This document shows, piece after piece, positions 41,025-53,400 of a stretch of DNA of 64,000 bases; positions within the stretch are counted from its first letter, which is position 1; each line of letters starts with the position of its first letter. The notes beneath the pieces were generated by a model that worked only from the letters and a program-made list of their open reading frames with translations, searched no databases and was not told the DNA's origin. The stretch lies in the NCBI RefSeq assembly GCF_964355755.1, contig NC_092679.1, forward strand, positions 12,264,932-12,328,931, in the 5' to 3' direction. Both the position numbers and the translations under genes were made by a program. Source of the DNA: Antedon mediterranea (Eukaryota; Echinodermata; Crinoidea; Comatulida; Antedonidae).

Positions 41025-42540
41025 GTAATTTTATACTTTTATGATGATTTTGTTGGTTTATATACATATCATGTAACAGGACATAGACAGTTTAGGGAGA
41101 GAAAATCAGTAAGGGAGATAATAGCCGCCGGAAGTTTTTTTTAGGAATTACGAGGCAAAATAAAAATGTTCAGCAGAAGAGAAATCAAACCAAAGAAATT
41201 AGTAATAGATTTTAAAATGAAATGAAATTGGCAATGCAATTAGTAATTTGAAATGCAATTATTATTAATTAATAATCCCAAAATAATTCCATTTACCAAT
41301 TCAATTGTTAAATTCAAACCATAATCGTGCAGTTCAATAAAAAGAAAAAAGAAAAACTAATCGTCACAAAATCTCAATTCACTTCACATCCTAGGCAACA
41401 ACAAGTAAATTAAAAGTTAACAAGGACAGAGTACGCATATGACGATAACCTTCCTTTCATTCCTTATAATGCTATTCATGTTTAATCATTCAAAGTGGTC
41501 CATTTAAAATAATAACATTTCGATATATTTACATAAAGCTTGATCTAAAATTAGAAAAACGTCTTCTTGATAAATTACTTTTTAATTACGATAGTTTGAT
41601 TTACAAATTGGCATAACGCCGGGTGGTGTTTTCTCAATGTTTTTGATACATTTTGTAAATTATCAGATTTTAATTCTGTGATTCTGCGATTGACTTGTAA
41701 ATCTAGTCTACAAAAATGTAATTCAAATTTTAGAATAAGTAGGGCCTTTTCTGCTGCCAAGTAAATACCGTATATAATACGGTATTTTTTTAAATACCGT
41801 AAATGTTTGGATGCAGAAACAGCGCTCATAAAAAATATACCGTATTTTTTTATACCGTATGTTGAGTAGTTGCAGTAGAAACGAGTCCCGAGTCATTCAT
41901 GCATGTCAGAAATATTTTAATATTAGTTCACTCAATGTAGTCTGATATGACAATTTTTTTAATGATAGTGATACTTTCATAAAGGCCTACCGTATACGGT
42001 TAATTTTATTTTTTTACTATGAACTTATAAGAGAAATAAATTTTACTTTGATTGATTTATAAGTGCGTTACTAAAAAAATGAAATCTTTTTAGTGAAAAT
42101 GTTTAACACCTTATTTGCAATGTACTTAGCCTAAGTGCAAAGTAATGTTTACAATGAGAACATACCTTATTTTATTTATTTTTTTTTTTATCATTGTATT
42201 TCTATTTTTGTAAATGATAAATGTGTCTGTTAATTAACAAAAATGTATATACAAATGTATTATCATTGTTGCCTAGTTATTCACCAAGTTGTGGAAAAAA
42301 AAGTGAATACAATTTTAAGGGAAATATTTATTGAGTTAAATGAAATGAGAGATTGGTGAATACGGCCACTGGGCTCTATTTTTCCATTCTATTTCGGATT
42401 TGTGATAAATTTAGTTTTCGTTTTGCTGTCCTCTGTTGAGCATATTTTCAACTGAAGTTTTTTTTTATCTTCTGATTATCAAAAATTATGTTTGTCGCCC
42501 TCTATAAATCTAAATGTACAAATTAATACGTTATACTAAG
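41025..42540. other. Intron or intergenic DNA with ACCGTAT palindromes
   Basis: AT-rich. At 41,764-41,865 the word ATACCGTA recurs in both orientations (AATACCGTATATAATACGGT). No coding sequence recognised. Confidence 0.4.
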
Positions 42541-43715
42541 CGTATCCGGACAACTACCCCCTAGACAATTACCACCCGGACAACTACCACCCGGACAATA
42601 ACCCCCTAGAACAACTACCACCCATCTACACATAATTAATTTTGTCAATACAGAATGAATTTTGTCTATACAGAATTAATTTTGTCAACACAGAATTAAT
42701 TTTGTCTACACAGAATGAATTTTGTTTACACAGCTCAGAATGAATTTTGTCAATACAAAATGAATTTTGTGTTGACTACCCCCTTAGGACAACTACCCCC
42801 TTAGGATAACAACCCCCGGACAACTACCCCCCGGACAACTACCCCCCGGACAAGTACCCCCTTAGGACAACTACCCCCTTAGGATAACTACCCCCCGGTC
42901 AACAATCCCCCGGTCAACTACCCCCTCCCCCGGACAACTACCCCCTCCCTTAGGACTATATTTATGTTCAATCTTTTACTTTTGTTTACAATAATGAATA
43001 GTAATTCGTCAAAGTAACGAATTAAAATATAGTTATTAATTCCTATTATACACTGTTGCAGAGTCAGGTTGTTGAATGGTCTGGGTGGTAGTTGTCCGTC
43101 CGGGGGGTAGTTGTTCTAAAGGGATAGTTGTCTGGGTGGTAGTTGTCCAGGGGTTAGTTGTCCTACGGAGGTAGTTGTCTTAAAAGATTATTTGCCCTCG
43201 GAGTATTGTCCAGGTCCAGAAGGTAGTTGTCCGCGGGGTAATTACCCGGAGGGGGGGGGGGGGTAATTGTCAGGGGGTAATTGTCCAGGGGTTAGTTGTC
43301 CTACGGAGGTAGTTGTCCTAAAAGATTATTTGCCCTCGGAGTATTGTCCAGGATCAGGAGGTAGTTGTCCTACGGGGAGTATTGTGTCAGAGGTAGTTGT
43401 CCGCGGGGTAATTACCCGGGGGGGGGGGGGTGGTAATTGTCCGGGGGGTAACTGTCAGAGGGTAATTTTTCTAAGGGGTTTTTTTCCGGGGGGTAGTTGT
43501 CCTAAGGGGGTTGTTGTCCTAAGGGGGTAGTTGTCCGGGGGGTATTTGTCCGGGGGGTATTTGTCCGGGGGGTAGTTGTCCTAAAGGGGTAGTTGTCCTA
43601 AGGGGGTAGTTGTCCTAAAGGGGTAGTTGTCCTAAGGGGGTAGTTGTCCAGGTGGTGGTTGTCCGTGGGGTAGTTTTCCGGGGGTAAATGTCAAGGGGGT
43701 GAATATCCGGATACG
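42541..43715. mobile_element. Foldback-type element FB-2
   Basis: Same family as FB-1. The ends CGTATCCGGA and TCCGGATACG are inverted repeats; the arms are tandem CCCGGACAACTA-type units (left) and GGTAGTTGTCC units (right). The central unique segment (about 42950-43080) is nearly identical to that of FB-1. The left arm has an extra block of about 150 bp of 20-bp repeats (ACAGAATGAATTTTGTCTAC, 42625-42775). No clear target duplication was found. Its right end is 84 bp before the ATG of the membrane lectin gene. Confidence 0.75.
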
Positions 43716-43799
43716 ATTTGGATGCATGACAGTCATAATCACTGGAACTGTTGGGGGGTTTAGTTTTATAAACTGAAATCTATCAATTACATTCGAATT

Positions 43800-44076
43800 A
43801 TGAATAGTGGAAAAGAAACAAATGGAAACACAGACGTTGAGGCAAGCACTATTTCAATTTCAGGAACGGCAGACGATAATACACCGGCTGAAATAAGATG
43901 CCGGGCTATCAAACGTTTTGTTGTCGATGAAGATGTGGAGCAACAGGATACGTCGGCGTGCAAATCCTGGATTGACGAACATGTGTTCATTATTATAGGA
44001 GCAGTTATGTTAATATTAGTAGTTGTTGCAGTCTCTGTCACGTTGGGTCTTCTTTCCATTGAATCAAATTCCACTG
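43800..44076 (+). CDS. Membrane fibrinogen-related protein: cytoplasmic tail and TM exon
   Basis: Exon 1 of the gene read through to 62,882. The ATG opens a 61-residue hydrophilic, acidic N-terminus without a signal peptide, followed by one strong transmembrane helix (residues 62-85, HVFIIIGAVMLILVVVAVSV). Acidic and polar residues before the helix and the later extracellular lectin domain suggest type II topology, as in FIBCD1. The exon ends GAATCAAATTCCACTG with donor GTAAGT, phase 1. The splice to the stalk exon is inferred from matching phases. Confidence 0.65.
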
Positions 44077-44103
44077 GTAAGTACTTCTTGGCTTTCATCT
44101 TAG

Positions 44104-44350
44104 CTTCCTGCGACGCTTGAAACAAACATTTTTCCAGCCTCCTGCGTAAATGGTTCGTGCTTGGTACTATGATAAAGACCGTTTTGATCGTTATAATTAG
44201 TTTTTTCCTTAAAGTATAGCTCCCCCCAGCTCTTACGTTTAAGTGTGTGATTATACAAAAAAAATAGGAAATATGACTATTTCCCAACAACTCATTTCTA
44301 AAACGTCGGGCAGAAAATAGTGTTTTTTAATATATTACAATTTTTTCCAG
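44104..44350 (+). repeat. Relic of the stalk-exon upstream intron
   Basis: CCTGCGTAAATGGTTCGTGC, TTGGTAC, a GATTATACAAAAAAAA block and TTTTTAATATATTACA ending TTTTTTCCAG match the roughly 220 bp before each stalk exon (for example 45590-45812). The sequence after the relic acceptor is not a stalk exon. This looks like a fourth duplication scar that lost the exon. Confidence 0.7.
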
Positions 44351-45298
44351 TAACTTAAAGGAGAGGTTATTAGTTTACAATACGTCAATAAACGCGTTAT
44401 ACTTCGCGACGTACGAGTTGTGTTCGTGGTGAACGCATTGGTGTAATTTTTGGTTAATTAGGCCTAATGAATGCAAATTTTTAAGGCCCATGTGATATTT
44501 CTTCAGTATGTTTTACATATAACATTATGATTTGCACTGTACAACAGCATCATCTTAATTAAGTTGCTTATTAATTTTAAGCCAGCTTTCTACTTAGCCT
44601 AACTAGCTAGGCTTGGATCCATGTCTAGGCCTATATATTCATAAGTTCGAAAAGGCTTGGTCGTTTCGCCCTATTTATCGTTACTGGGTTTTCTCGCACA
44701 TTAATAATTTTGAAACACAAAATCATCTACAAACAAATTGTATTGTTCACATCACAAAATTGTTAAGTGACGTGAAAGAAAAAGAAAAATTGTTCAGGTA
44801 CCCTAGATCATGATGTGTAGTCCGAAGCTGGGTGGTTGCCATAACAAACTTCACTGCTGCTGTAAGGCCATCACAGCCTAGCTAAGCCAAGCAGCAGCAT
44901 CAGTACATACCTAGTAGGCCAAGGCCTAGCTTTATTGAATATATAGCCACGTCTTTCTAAGATCTCCTTAAAATAGACATTTTAGTAATTATCTCATAAT
45001 CACATCATTACACAGTGAAAACAATGTAGGATCACATCCAGAATGTTTACATATACTACTTTCCAACCGTCAAAAACTACATCGCGACGAGAACAGATCA
45101 CCGTGCAAGTGCAGTAGATAGTGTTATCGTGAAAAACTCACATGATCATTTTACTGCCTAAATTAATATAAAAAAATACCAATTGACCTTATTATATTGG
45201 TGGAAAATTTACGCAAAATTGCGCAAGGTATACTCAATAAAAAATACAGTAATGGAAAGATCTGGAAAAATTACATCAAAAACATTTTAAGATTTTTT
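44351..45298. other. Intron DNA
   Basis: AT-rich with TAGGCCTA words; no coding or recognised mobile sequence. Confidence 0.35.
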
Positions 45299-45595
45299 CT
45301 AGTATCTTTAATTAGTTCAAGTGCGGCGTTTGAGGTCAGGTGTTTAGCACGAAACCCATATCGGTGGGTGTTTAAAATTTAAAATTTGGTTCGATAGTCA
45401 TTTTATATAGACTATTATGCATTGCCTGTTCAAAGATTTTTGAAAATACAGGTAACACTGATATCGGGTGGTAATTTATAATTTCATCAATGTTTCCTTT
45501 ATAGACAGGGATAATCTTTGCAATTTTTATTTTATCGAGAAAAATACCAGACTCAAAAGAAATATTTTTATTATGTGAGTTAGTGTCCCGCGACG
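45299..45595 (-). pseudogene. LINE RT fragment
   Basis: The minus strand has FLDKIKIAKIIPVYKGNIDE, then NYHPISVLPVFSKIFEQAMH and YGFRAKHLTS, the finger motifs of a LINE RT. It is fused at its 5' side to SRDTNSHNKN-type sequence. It is part of the duplicated unit. Confidence 0.7.
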
Positions 45596-45812
45596 CTGGA
45601 AACAAAGCTTTTTCCAGCCTCCTGCGTAAATGGTTCGTGCTTGGTACGTTTTGATCATTAGTTTTCTCCTTAAAGAAGAGATCCCCTCAAACTTTTATTA
45701 TGTTTAGAAAAGTTTAATTAAAGTGATTATACAAAAAAAAAAGGAAAAATATGGCAATATATTTAATAATATGGAAATAGTGCTTTTTAATATATTACAT
45801 TTTTTTCTGCAG

Positions 45813-46013
45813 AGTCAACTACAATGGCGATTGGTACGACCACACACGAGGCATCAGCAGTAAGTGAATTTGACACGTCCAACACGAACGGTCTTGCATT
45901 ACGATCGACAACCATTACACATACATCAACTACAGAATCAACGGCGAATGCTAAGACAACACCGATAAGTACAACTATAATACAAAATTCACCAACGACA
46001 GAGTTAACTAATG
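45813..46013 (+). CDS. Ser/Thr-rich stalk exon, copy 1
   Basis: 201 bp, 67 codons, bounded by TTTTTTTCTGCAG and donor GTACAG. It is symmetric (phase 1-1), so inserting or skipping it keeps the frame. About 30 of 67 residues are Ser or Thr (ITHTSTTESTANAKTTPIST), suggesting an O-glycosylated mucin-like stalk that holds the lectin domain away from the membrane. Reading on past the donor would end after 29 more codons; that alternative last exon cannot be excluded. Confidence 0.6.
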
Positions 46014-48307
46014 GTACAGCCATAATATGGCAAATTGTTTTATCATTTACTTCTGAATTAAACTTTAAGGCAATTGGTTGCAACTTAAGTCCAATATAGG
46101 CCTATTCGACTTAATATGCAATATATCACAATCATGTCATTAGCACAAATGCATAGATTAAGATATCGGACAAACTGAAAATGTAATCTGGCATCACATG
46201 CATATATTCAGTTTATATTAAAAAATATTTAATGATATTTACCAGGATTTAATTAGTATAGATAGAGATAGCCACATGCGATGGTAAAATAGACCTAACT
46301 AGAATAGCTAAATTACGTACATTTCCTGTTGTTAATATTCATTGTCGTTGCAATGTAAAACAAGAATATTTCTTACAAAAAACGCTGCTCGCTTATTGTT
46401 ATTGCTAAGGTCAAGTCTGGGGGTCACTTCAAGTATCCTATTACAAAAAAAAACTTCAATGGACTGTTTTGATAATAATTCAATGATTATCTGACAGCGA
46501 ATTATAGTAATATCATGGGACTCATAAATACCAGAAATGCTTTGGGATTTGTCGACTCTTTTCCCAGCCGTATTTTGGATTCAACAGGTGAAATTATAGT
46601 GGAGTTTCCATTTTAACAAAAATGTCAAAGTGTAGTACTATAAAGCTGCTTGATTTCATCTAATGAATGAGTCATCTCGTGTGACGTAGCGGGCTAGAGC
46701 AGCAGGGTGAAAAATACTTTTACTTCTATCAAGTTTAATCATCACTGTTCCGACGTACGCAAAGCAGAAAACGATGTGTAATAATATGTACGATAAACGG
46801 CAATATGCTAACGTCGTCGGCTCTAATTAATTAACCAATAATTAATATAATTAATAATATATAATAATAATAATTATTATTATTATTATAAAGTGCTTTA
46901 AGAATACGATTTATTTTATCGGAAGAAACAATTGAGGAAAATATATAATTATTAAGAATTAGAATGTTGTAAGATGTAAATGAAACACTGGTAAACAAAT
47001 GTTAATAGAAATGCGTGCGTTTGTTTTTGCGTGTAAAATTTTACCTAATAAAATGAACTTGAAATATTAGTAAAACACCACTACTCAAGAGAAGATGCTA
47101 AGGCATTGAAGAATTTATTTTTTAGATATGTTTCTGAACAGGCTCAGAATGAATTTCTGACTGTGTGCGTCATGAGAAGGTACATGGAAAACCCCGTCAT
47201 ATGGGTCGTTGATTTGTCCGTAGTCATTGCATTTTGCCGGGGATTCCCCATCATTTAAGTATTTCCGTAGTACCCTATTTATTTATCTTCATTTCCCTAC
47301 GTCCGTAATATTGGGCCAAATTTCCGTAGTAATTACGGGCGTTCCGAACTTTGAAATAACAGTGTTTAATTGCTTCTTTCTGCAAATTTCTTTCATATTT
47401 TCTTTTCTGGAGTGTTGCTAATAGGCCTAGTAATTAGTTTGGGGACTTCCTCTGACGTTCGTATTGAACGCAACACAAATGTTATCCTTAGTCGCATTTT
47501 TATCCGAATTATTACTCATTTTGTTTGTATATTATTGACATGATATGATATGTTCATTTATTCTGTGCATGTTAAAATATGTTAAATGCATACGGTATCG
47601 CCGCAAATTACTCAATTATTATTTTTATGTTGAGTCTGATATGTTCGTTTTATTTATGCACATGTGTTCTTAAGACCTAAGCTCCATGATAAAACATTGA
47701 ATTACTCCTGTATTGTATTAAAAACTAATCAAATGAAGACGACAAAGTTTTATTAATTTATTTTTTTTATCACTAATTTTCTTCTTGATTCTGCTTCTAT
47801 TGATGTGTGAGTTCCTGATATTCCTCTTTACACCTAAGCAATGGAAGGAAAAACGTTTTAATTAAATTTCTTTTTTTTTTTCTTAGCATTTCTTTTTTCA
47901 TAGCCAAACTATTAATACGCCGTCTGTACTAAGAGAGTATTTAAACTGTGTCACTGATAGTTAAATTTGTTTTTCGCCAAGACTCCATGATACAACTAAA
48001 CTGGAATGGAAACAACAAATCTAATAAATGCAAATTGTAGTGGAATAACGTTAAGAATGATAACACTGTAATGGTAGTAATAGTCATAAAAAATACTATA
48101 CAACAAAGCATGAGATGCGATAACTAGGCCTAATAGCAAAAACAATAGCACGGTCTAAAATATGCGTGAATGGCGCGGCGCGCCATAGAAATCTGTTGTG
48201 GCCGAAACTGTCTGTGGCCGAAACGGTCATATTTCGTTAGTATTAGGGTAGGCCTAGGCGTTTTAGCCTTGCTAGGCCTAGGATTGTTTGGTTGTTTGTT
48301 GACATAA

Positions 48308-48560
48308 TTAAAGATGTATTTTCCCTTGAAACACAAAAAATGAAGGTCAAATATTCTAAATTTAAATTGGCCATATTAAAATAATATTAAAGTTATTCAG
48401 TTAAAGTCGAAAATTCGACCCAAAAACCTAACCTAATTAACAGGTAAATTAATTTGATTGCATTTCGTCTGGAAAATTTTCGCGAGTGAAAGTAACCAAA
48501 GATTTCAAACCACGAGTATGCATTATGCATGATGCTAATTAGGATTTTTTACAACTCACA
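48308..48560 (+). mobile_element. Truncated TTAA-type MITE in copy 1
   Basis: TTAAAGATGTATTTTCCCTT followed by TTGGCCATATTAAAATAA and TTAAAGTTATTCAG matches the left half of the MITE family. No right end seen. Confidence 0.5.
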
Positions 48561-49282
48561 ACAGTTGACAAGGTGTTTAATAATTTAAATGTTAAAGTAG
48601 TAATAATAACTGATCTAACCCCGGCAAATACTAGTAATCTGACGTGAACCAAAAACAAAAACGAATAGCACATATTAATTGTTACTATTTTCAATGACAG
48701 CTCAATCATCCCAGAGAATGTCGTGCAACAGACAAATAAAATATCTCTATACGAGCACGTTAAAAATGACAATAATTATGCATACATTAAGTGCCCAAAA
48801 GTGCTGACAAATTTCTTTTCCATCCCTTTTTAAAATGCAAATACTCTTTAGAATGGAAGATGACCTCAAAATGTGTAACTTATTACGAAAGCCAATGAGT
48901 TGTAAATATGAATTCATGTGCATATTAGACGTACAAAATGGTATGACGTCACCATTTGGCCACATGAATTTTTAAAATAGAGTTTTTTCACCTTTTGTCA
49001 TAGATAATCACCTTCAAGAGTGCATTTCGCTTATCTGTGCTCAATTTTCGCTCAAATTTTATTATATGCTTGCTAAAACAATTATCTTATTCTCTTTTTA
49101 TCAGTAAAATTATGAAAATGGTGTCTTATAATTCGTCAAAGTAACAAATATTAAATTCTACTTATTTTTTGGATTTGTGTTTTACGTGACAATGTTTGAC
49201 TTCTTGTAAAAATCCACTATTAATGGTATTTTTCTTCTTGTTATTTTCTATGCAACAATAGAAATAATTGTTTATAAAATTT

Positions 49283-51388
49283 CATCAATGTTTCCTTTAT
49301 AGACAGGGATAATCTTTGCAATTTTTATTTTATCGAGAAAAATACCAGACTCAAAAGAAATATTTTTATTATGTGAGTTAGTGTCCCGCGACGCTGGAAA
49401 CAAAGCTTTTTCCAGCCTCCTGCGTAAATGGTTCGTGCTTGGTACGTTTTGATCATTAGTTTTCTCCTTAAAGAAGAGATCCCCTCAAACTTTTATTATG
49501 TTTAGAAAAGTTTAATTAAAGTGATTATACAAAAAAAAAAGGAAAAATATGGCAATATATTTAATAATATGGAAATAGTGCTTTTTAATATATTACATTT
49601 TTTTCTGCAGAGTCAACTACAATGGCGATTGGTACGACCACACACGAGGCATCAGCAGTAAGTGAATTTGACACGTCCAACACGAACGGTCTTGCATTAC
49701 GATCGACAACCATTACACATACATCAACTACAGAATCAACGGCGAATGCTAAGACAACACCGATAAGTACAACTATAATACAACATTCACCAACGACAGA
49801 GTTAACTAATGGTACAGCCATAATATGGCAAATTGTTTTATCATTTACTTCTGAATTAAACTTTAAGGCAATTGGTTGCAACTTAAGTCCAATATAGGCC
49901 TATTCGACTTAATATGCAATATATCACAATCATGTCATTAGCACAAATGCATAGATTAAGATATCGGACAAACTGAAAATGTAATCTGGCATCACATGCA
50001 TATATTCAGTTTATATTAAAAAATATTTAATGATATTTACCAGGATTTAATTAGTATAGATAGAGATAGCCACATGCGATGGTAAAATAGACCTAACTAG
50101 AATAGCTAAATTACGTACATTTCCTGTTTTTAATATTCATTGTCGTTGCAATGTAAAACAAGAATATTTCTTACAAAAAACGCTGCTCGCTTATTGTTAT
50201 TGCTAAGGTCAAGTCTGGGGGTCACTTCAAGTATCCTATTACAAACAAAAACTTCAATGGACTGTTTTGATAATAATTCAATGATTATCTGACAGCGAAT
50301 TATAGTAATATCATGGGACTCATAAATACCAGAAATGCTTTGGGATTTGTCGACTCTTTTCCCAGCCGTTTTTTGGATTCAACAGGTGAAATTATAGTGG
50401 AGTTTCCATTTTAACAAAAATGTCAAAGTGTAGTACTATAAAGCTGCTTGATTTCATCTAATGAATGAGTCATCTCGTGTGACGTAGCGGGCTAGAGCAG
50501 CAGGGTGAAAAATACTTTTACTTCTATCAAGTTTAATCATCACTGTTCCGACGTACGCAAAGCAGAAAACGATGTGTAATAATATGTACGATAAACGGCA
50601 ATATGCTAACGTCGTCGGCTCTAATTAATTAACCAATAATTAATATAATTAATAATATATAATAATAATTATTATTATTATTATTATAAAGTGCTTTAAG
50701 AATACGATTTATTTTATCCGAAGAAACAATTGAGGAAAATATATAATTATTAAGAATTAGAATGTTGTAAGATGTAAATGAAACACTGGTAAACAAATGG
50801 TAATAGAAATGCGTGCGTTTGTTTTTGCGTGTAAAGTTTTACCTAATAAAATGAACTTGAAATATTAGTAAAACACCACTACTCAAGAGAAGATGCTAAG
50901 GCATTGAAGAATTTATTTTTTAGATATGTTTCTGAACAGGCTCAGAATGAATTTCTGACTGTGTGCGTCATGAGAAGGTACATGGAAAACCCCGTCATAT
51001 GGGTCGTTGATTTGTCCGTAGTCATTGCATTTTGCCGGGGATTCCCCATCATTTAAGTATTTCCGTAGTAACCTATTTATTTATCTTCATTTCCCTACGT
51101 CCGTAATATTGGGCCAAATTTCCGTAGTAATTACGGGCGTTCCGAACTTTGAAATAACAGTGTTTAATTGCTTCTTTCTGCAAATTTCTTTCATATTTTC
51201 TTTTCTGGAGTGTTGATAATAGGCCTAGTAATTAGTTTGGGGACTTACTCTGACGTTCGTATTGAACGCAACACAAATGTTATCCTTAGTCGCATTTTTA
51301 TCGAATTATTACTCATTTTGTTTGTATATTATTGACATGATATGATATGTTCATTTATTCTGTGCATGTTAAAATATGTTAAATGCAT
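49283..51388 (+). repeat. Segmental duplication, copy 2 (incomplete)
   Basis: Direct continuation after copy 1 at TCATCAATGTTTCCTTTATA. It includes a short piece of the RT fragment, stalk exon 2 and the following intron, and stops at TTAAATGCATA, where the 120-bp tandem repeat begins. Confidence 0.9.
49611..49811 (+). CDS. Ser/Thr-rich stalk exon, copy 2
   Basis: Identical to copy 1 except one visible amino-acid change (IIQNSP to IIQHSP). Splice sites and phases 1-1 are preserved, so it can be spliced after copy 1. Confidence 0.55.
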
Positions 51389-51765
51389 ATGGGTACCATA
51401 TGGGATTCATCTTGTTTTGCACCCGATACCCATGTGGGTCCCATATTGAGTGGCCTATCCCAGAACCCACATGGGGCCCATATCCGAAGACTTCATGGGC
51501 AAATTATGTGTTGCCCATATGGGATTTTAACAGTTTTGCACCCAAGCCCCATGTGGGTCCAATCTTGGTGAGCCCATTCCAAACAAAACCCATATGGGGC
51601 CCATATCTGAAAACAAATGGGTATCATAATTGGTTGCCAATATTGGATTCTTCTGGTTTTGCTCCCAGTACCCATGTGGGTCCCATCTTAGGAAGCCCAT
51701 CCCATACAAAACCCATATGGGCCCCATATCCAGAAACGTATGGGCATTGCAATGGGCTATCGAAA
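51386..51765 (+). repeat. CATATGGG-type tandem repeat, 3 x about 120 bp
   Basis: GTTTTGCACCC plus ATGTGGGTCC recurs at 51414, 51533 and 51656. Units are rich in CCATATGGG, CCCATGTGGG and GGGGCCCATAT, partly self-complementary, so both strands stay open. The overlapping frames on both strands are artefacts of the repeat. Confidence 0.8.
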
Positions 51766-51959
51766 TGTAAAAGAATCCACAGATGCACAACTTACACATA
51801 CAGGACAATTATAAATACTGTTATGGATTTATTATTTATAATTTGCGTGACAAAGGCTACTGGAAATAGCTGAAGTGAGTACTTGATGAGTGATTTATAG
51901 AAAGTTAAATTCTTTACAACAACAAAAATACTAAATGATCTATAAATAATGAAAAATTT

Positions 51960-53163
51960 GACAATGTTCAACATGAATCTGTAGCGTTTAAACCAAGCGT
52001 CGTAAAGTTTATCTACGGGTTTTATTTCGGGCTTATCAAGCCTTCCATCGCGCCCCATCAGTACTTCTTTGCCTTCTACAAAATTTTCACTTTGTCATTT
52101 GTTGCCACAATATTTGATTTTGGGTTCCTGAAAAAAGAAACAAAAATGTAAACTCAATTATTTACGTATCTTAGATTGCCAAATTTGTAAACAAAACACT
52201 GTTGAGGACAGATTTATTTCGATCGATTATGATATTTTTAATAATGATTTAAAAAATAAATATATTCCAAGATTTATTTATGTTACCCTCCTATTAACAA
52301 GTTAATATGTTTATATGTTAATATTGTTTTATTATTTTCTATAATTTAGAAAAACAATGTCCACCTTGCTTTTGAAAGAAGAAATAATTATGAAATTTGA
52401 ATTATAGTATTATAAGTGTACATGAATACGTTCCTTAATAATTGAAAGAAGACTAATATATAATTCAGATAATTCAGATAATATTTATTTAGATATGAAT
52501 GAATAATACAAAATAGAAAAAAGATATTAAAGTGAACCTAGATAAAGCAGTAATTGGTAGTCATTATTATCATGGATCCCTTCTAGAAGTTAAAAACTTG
52601 TCTCGTAGGGATCCACAACAAAACACATTACTAAAAAAATAAAATAAACCTAGAATATATAATTACATAATTTAGGATAAGAAATTACAGTATAATAACA
52701 TATAACTAACATCTTCTTTATAAAAATTATTTAAATTATGTGATTTAAACGCACTTACCGATGTTAGATTATACAGGCATCTTATTTTTTCTGAAATTTC
52801 TTTCCAGTCCGATTGATTTTTGTTAGCTAGTGCTACAATGTTATTGTACTGGCTATCTCGGCTACATAATACGAGCCTATGATCTGAAAATGTGTTAAAT
52901 AGAAATATAACTTAAGATGATTTTTATATAATAATTATACACAAAACATGGACCTCCGACATTTTATAATCTGCTAGCCATGGCCTAGCCTGCTTCTTAA
53001 ACATACATGCTGCACACATGCATTTAATGCCTAAAATAATATTGTAATTAAAAGCTTTACATTGTTACATTACCGGCCGTATTATATAATAATAAATAGA
53101 AGAGTATTCAAATTAATAACTTACCTTACATCTTGTTGCACTATAGTTTACTTTTGAAGACAT
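51960..53163 (-). pseudogene. Possible minus-strand gene fragment, three exon-like blocks
   Basis: Block 1 (about 53126-53163) starts MSSKVNYSATRCK and ends at a good donor (GTAAGT). Block 2 (about 52760-52885), between TTTTCAG and GTAAGT, reads RLVLCSRDSQYNNIVALANK then NQSDWKEISEKIRCLYNL. Block 3 (from about 52128, after TTTTTTCAG) reads EPKIKYCGNK, a stop, then QSENFVEGKEVLMGRDGRLD then KPEIKPVDKLYDAWFKR. Blocks 2 and 3 agree in phase, but block 1 does not join them in frame and block 3 has a stop. No family recognised. Confidence 0.35.
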
Positions 53164-53204
53164 AATTAGGCTTTCCAGCTTAAATTTCGTTTATCTCTTA
53201 GTTT

Positions 53205-53400
53205 TAAATAAAGATATCTTAGTTTTTAATAATAGAGATATCTCTATTAATAGAGATCTCGATTAATAGAGATATCTCTATTAAAAACTAAGATATCTTA
53301 GTTTTAAATAGAGATATCTTAGTTTTTAATAGAGATACCTTAGTTTTAAATAAAGATATGTCTATTAATTAGTTTTAAAGATATCTTTATTTCTGAATAA
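53205..53400. repeat. Self-complementary AGATATCT repeat cluster
   Basis: TAGAGATATCTCTATTAA and AAGATATCTTAGTTTTAA alternate about ten times, each containing a perfect dyad. The tract can fold in many registers. Confidence 0.8.

Larger units (their letters stand above)
45299..49282 (+). repeat. Segmental duplication, copy 1 (stalk-exon unit)
   Basis: About 4.0 kb: an inverted LINE RT fragment (45299-45595), stalk exon 1, an AATAAT microsatellite (46856-46890), a truncated TTAA-MITE left end (48308) and AT-rich DNA. From 45,485 it is repeated directly at 49,283 with a period of 3,798 bp, and from 45,299 at 54,598. Identity by eye is very high. Confidence 0.9.

Noticed and set aside
45787-46083. 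98-codon minus-strand ORF over stalk exon 1 (also in copies 2 and 3)
   Set aside because: It is the antisense shadow of the Ser/Thr-rich exon, which has good splice sites on the plus strand.
48539-48965. Minus-strand ORFs in the segmental duplications (also 57834-58256)
   Set aside because: The frame is broken between copies by small indels and no domain is visible.
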